Origin: Bin87 sp965197635
GTDB lineage: Bacteria > Chloroflexota > Dehalococcoidia > Lucifugimonadales > UBA3495
Length of the DNA stretch: 64,000 nt
Direction: 5' to 3'
Assembly (NCBI GenBank): GCA_965197635.1
Contig: CBDANN010000008.1
Coordinates: forward strand, 1,488,001-1,552,000
Shown: positions 61,331 to 64,000 of the stretch, in pieces
How the letters are laid out: each line of letters begins with the position of its first letter
Position numbering within the stretch: the stretch's first letter is position 1
Program-made: the position numbers and the translations under genes
The notes under the pieces: generated by a model
Seen by the model: only the letters and a program-made list of their open reading frames with translations
The model's database searches: none
Told to the model about the DNA's origin: nothing

Positions 61331-64000
61331 GCTGACGCCTGAACAGGAACAGGAACTCAAAGCGCTCGCCGAGTTGCCCGACGACCAGATTGACTTCTCG
61401 GACATTCCGCTGACGACGGATTGGAGCAATGCCCGGCGCGGCGTATTCTACGAGGCAATGCTGCATCAGGGCGTCCGGCCACCAGAGGCTCCTGGCGCAA
61501 GATTGACCGACACCACCGAGCGCGGCCTGGAAGCCCGTATCGTCCGTCTGCTTGCCGATGGCCGCGGAGACGTTTCAAACTCGGGGGAGCTTGGCGAGCG
61601 GCCCGCCGTGTACTCCACCGGCTGGATTGCCGGTGAACCCACCGAATATGACCGCGGCAACTGCGTGGACCTGAAACAGATTTCGGCATTTCTAGTTGCC
61701 ACCCAACGCAATGTTGCCACCGCTCTAGCCATCGACTCCGACAACCCTACTCGCCGACAATTCCTGGCAAGGCTGAAACGCGAGATCCGCAATCGCGGCG
61801 TCATCGACGTGCTGCGCCGGGGCATCAACCACCGCCAGCACCACGTTGACCTGTTCTACAGCACCCCCACGCCAGGCAACACCGTCGCCGAGCTACGATA
61901 CGCCCAGAACCGCTTCTCCGTCACCAAGCAACTGCGGTACAGCAACGACGAGAAGCAACGCGCCCTCGACCTGGCGCTTTTCATCAACGGCCTGCCCGTC
62001 GCCACCTTCGAGCTGAAGAACAATCTCACCAAGCAGACGGTCCATGACGCCGTCCAGCAGTACCGGACGACCCGCAACCACCGCGAGGACCTGTTCCATG
62101 TCGGCCGGTGCGCCGCACACTTCGCCGTGGATGAGCAGGAAGTCCGGTTCTGCACCAAGCTGGCAGGCAAAGCCTCCGTGTTCCTGCCGTTCAACAAGGG
62201 CAGCAAAGACGACGGCGCCGGCAACCCGCCCAATGCCAGCGGCCTGAAAACCGACTATCTCTGGCAGGAAATACTCACACCGGCCAGCCTGACCGACATC
62301 ATCGAGAACTACTCCCAGAAGGTCGGCGACACTCAGATTTGGCCCCGATACCACCAACTCAAGGTGGTGCGCGACATCCTCGAGGACGCCGAAGCCAACG
62401 GAGCCGGAAAGCGCTACCTCATCCAGCACTCGGCCGGCAGCGGCAAGTCAAACTCCATCGCGTGGCTCTCACGCCAGCTGGTCGAACTGGCAACCGACGG
62501 CCAACCCGTGTTCGACTCCATCGTGATCGTCACCGACCGCAGGGTGCTGGACACCCAGATCAACGACACCATCCGCCAGTTCACCCAAGTCGCCTCCACG
62601 GTGGGTCACGCCGAAACCTCGGCTCACCTCCGACAGCTCATCACCGAGGGCAAGAAGATCGTCATCACGACCGTCCAGAAGTTCCCGTTGATCATCGACG
62701 CCATCACCAACGAGCACCGGGGCCGGAGGTTCGCCATCATCATCGACGAGGCTCATTCGAGCCAGGGCGGGCGCACTGCCGCGGCGATGAACGTGTCCTT
62801 GGGCAACCAGACCGACGACGATGACGACGACACGTTCGAGGACCAGATCAACCGCATCATCGAGAACCGCCGCCTGCTCGACAACGCCAGTTACTTCGCC
62901 TTCACGGCCACGCCTAAGAACAAAACCCTCGAGCTGTTCGGAGACCCTGACCCGCAGCCGGATGGCGCGGTAAAGCACCTGCCGTTCCACAGCTACACCA
63001 TGAAGCAGGCCATCGAGGAAGGCTTCATCCTCGACGTGCTGGGCAGCCACACCACCGTCAACAGCTACTTCGGCCTGGTGAAGAAGATCGACGACGATCC
63101 TGAGTTTGACTCCAGGCGCGCCCAGCGTCGACTGCGGCGCTACGTCGAAGGACACGAATACGCCGTCGCCCGCAAGTCGGAGATCATGGTCGACCACTTC
63201 CATGAGACGGTGTTCATGCCCCGCAAGATCGACGGACGCGCCCGCGCTATGGTGGTCGTCGACGGCGTAGACCGCGCCATTGACTACCACCACGCCATCA
63301 ACGCCTATATCAAGGAAAACGGCTACCCCTACCATTCGATCATCGCTTTCTCAGGCGAACGGCAACACCAAGGCCAGTCGGTGACCGAGGCGTCACTGAA
63401 CGGGTTCCCGTCCAGCCAGATCCCGGACAAGATCCAGGAGGACCCCTACCGCATCCTGATCTGCGCCGACAAGTTCCAGACCGGCTACGATGAGCCGCTG
63501 CTCCACACCATGTACGTGGACAAGACGTTGGCCGGCATCAAGGCCGTCCAGACGCTCTCACGTCTCAACCGAGCCTGTCCCAACAAGACCGACACCTTCG
63601 TCCTGGACTTCATGAACAGCTCGGACGTAATCCGCGAATCGTTCGCCGACTACTACCAGACCACCATGTTGGCGGACGAAACTGACCCCGACAAACTCCA
63701 CGACCTCAAGGCCACACTCGACAACCGTCAGGTCTACACGTCCCAGCAGGTGGACGAACTCGTCGAAGGCTACTTAGGGGGCAAGGACCGGGGCGCCCTC
63801 GACCCCATTGCCGACGCCTGTGTCGCCCCGTACACGGCCATGAGCGAAGACGCACAGGTCGAGTTCAAGGGATCCGCCAAAGCGTTCGTCAGGCTCTACG
63901 CCTTCCTGTCCCAGGTGTTGCCCTACGCCAACCCTGAATGGGAGAAACTGTCCATCTTCCTCAACTTCCTGATACCGAAACTACCGGCGCCGGAGAATGA
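61305..64000 (+). CDS. hsdR: HsdR type I restriction subunit with fused BrnA N-terminus (partial)
   Basis: The frame opens at ATG 61305. Residues 1-50 (FRLTPEQEQELKALAELPDD, QIDFSDIP, TDWSNARRGVFY) match the first half of BrnA antitoxin. Without a stop it continues at about residue 67 into TDTTERGLEARIVRLLADGRG, the N-terminus of HsdR. HsdR parts seen: nuclease VATFELKNNL (ExK), Walker A HSAGSGKSNS, DEAH box IIDEAHSSQGG, YFAFTATPKNK and a second RecA domain (ICADKFQTGYDEPLL, VQTLSRLNRACP). It runs off the window end. Independent HsdR starts could be ATG 61458 or TTG 61503. Confidence 0.85.
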   Translation, partial: MTTPRENFRLTPEQEQELKALAELPDDQIDFSDIPLTTDWSNARRGVFYEAMLHQGVRPPEAPGARLTDTTERGLEARIVRLLADGRGDVSNSGELGERPAVYSTGWIAGEPTEYDRGNCVDLKQISAFLVATQRNVATALAIDSDNPTRRQFLARLKREIRNRGVIDVLRRGINHRQHHVDLFYSTPTPGNTVAELRYAQNRFSVTKQLRYSNDEKQRALDLALFINGLPVATFELKNNLTKQTVHDAVQQYRTTRNHREDLFHVGRCAAHFAVDEQEVRFCTKLAGKASVFLPFNKGSKDDGAGNPPNASGLKTDYLWQEILTPASLTDIIENYSQKVGDTQIWPRYHQLKVVRDILEDAEANGAGKRYLIQHSAGSGKSNSIAWLSRQLVELATDGQPVFDSIVIVTDRRVLDTQINDTIRQFTQVASTVGHAETSAHLRQLITEGKKIVITTVQKFPLIIDAITNEHRGRRFAIIIDEAHSSQGGRTAAAMNVSLGNQTDDDDDDTFEDQINRIIENRRLLDNASYFAFTATPKNKTLELFGDPDPQPDGAVKHLPFHSYTMKQAIEEGFILDVLGSHTTVNSYFGLVKKIDDDPEFDSRRAQRRLRRYVEGHEYAVARKSEIMVDHFHETVFMPRKIDGRARAMVVVDGVDRAIDYHHAINAYIKENGYPYHSIIAFSGERQHQGQSVTEASLNGFPSSQIPDKIQEDPYRILICADKFQTGYDEPLLHTMYVDKTLAGIKAVQTLSRLNRACPNKTDTFVLDFMNSSDVIRESFADYYQTTMLADETDPDKLHDLKATLDNRQVYTSQQVDELVEGYLGGKDRGALDPIADACVAPYTAMSEDAQVEFKGSAKAFVRLYAFLSQVLPYANPEWEKLSIFLNFLIPKLPAPEN

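Noticed and set aside
1..64000. CRISPR arrays, rRNA genes or prophage structural genes
   Set aside because: No regularly spaced direct repeats, no rRNA sequence and no capsid, tail or terminase proteins were seen.

Overview
The window looks like a high-GC chromosome segment of an uncultivated Chloroflexota bacterium, most likely a SAR202/Dehalococcoidia-type lineage. This is an inference from gene content: a DUF5679-like zinc ribbon, HemQ, tandem Uma2 genes, a cyclase-family enzyme, split hydantoinase subunits and a hopanoid operon. No 16S rRNA gene is present to confirm it. The backbone is housekeeping: fmt, rpsP-khpA-rimM, moaE/moaD, miaB, nadA, dnaN, alaX and two tRNA-Ser genes. Accessory blocks interrupt it.

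Layout. 1-3.3 kb: decayed insertion sequences, with one copy nested in another of the same family, then an IS701-type remnant fused to a truncated cyclase gene. 4.3-7.7 kb: small zinc ribbon, fmt, an unusual leader (short peptide plus long hairpin) before rpsP-khpA-rimM, then moaE and moaD. 7.7-9.8 kb: a Septu-like ATPase/HNH defence pair. 9.9-11 kb: M20 peptidase. 11.2-25.3 kb: a co-directional hopanoid operon (prenyl synthase, hpnH, hpnG, hpnA, shc, yjbQ-like, hpnC, hpnD, hpnE) continuing into a class II aldolase, a degenerate SDR, a nucleoside hydrolase and an alkaline-phosphatase-superfamily enzyme. 25.4-29.7 kb: two tRNA-Ser genes flanking a secreted protein, then miaB and nadA. 29.7-33.9 kb: hemQ followed by five tandem Uma2-family genes. 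34-37.6 kb: a frameshifted nuclease-methylase with a HEPN/MNT toxin-antitoxin pair. 37.8-43.2 kb: NHL protein, ComB-like phosphatase, a type I methylase cut off by a MITE, and a secreted HEXXH metalloprotease. 43.3-51.7 kb: small proteins, type 5 uracil-DNA glycosylase, hydantoinase B and A separated by four other genes, alaX. 51.8-64 kb: dnaN, then a large serine recombinase overlapping the dnaN 3' end, two element proteins and a type I restriction system (hsdM, hsdS, accessory gene, brnT and a brnA-hsdR in-frame fusion running off the window).

How they work together. The hopanoid genes give a full route from C5 units to squalene (HpnC/D/E), cyclisation (Shc), adenosyl transfer (HpnH) and removal of adenine (HpnG). 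The genes after hpnE are sugar-, nucleoside- and phosphate-active, and could form or recycle the side chain. The other theme is genome defence and its decay: Septu, Uma2 array, HEPN/MNT, two damaged methylases and an integrase-linked type I system with an embedded BrnTA module.
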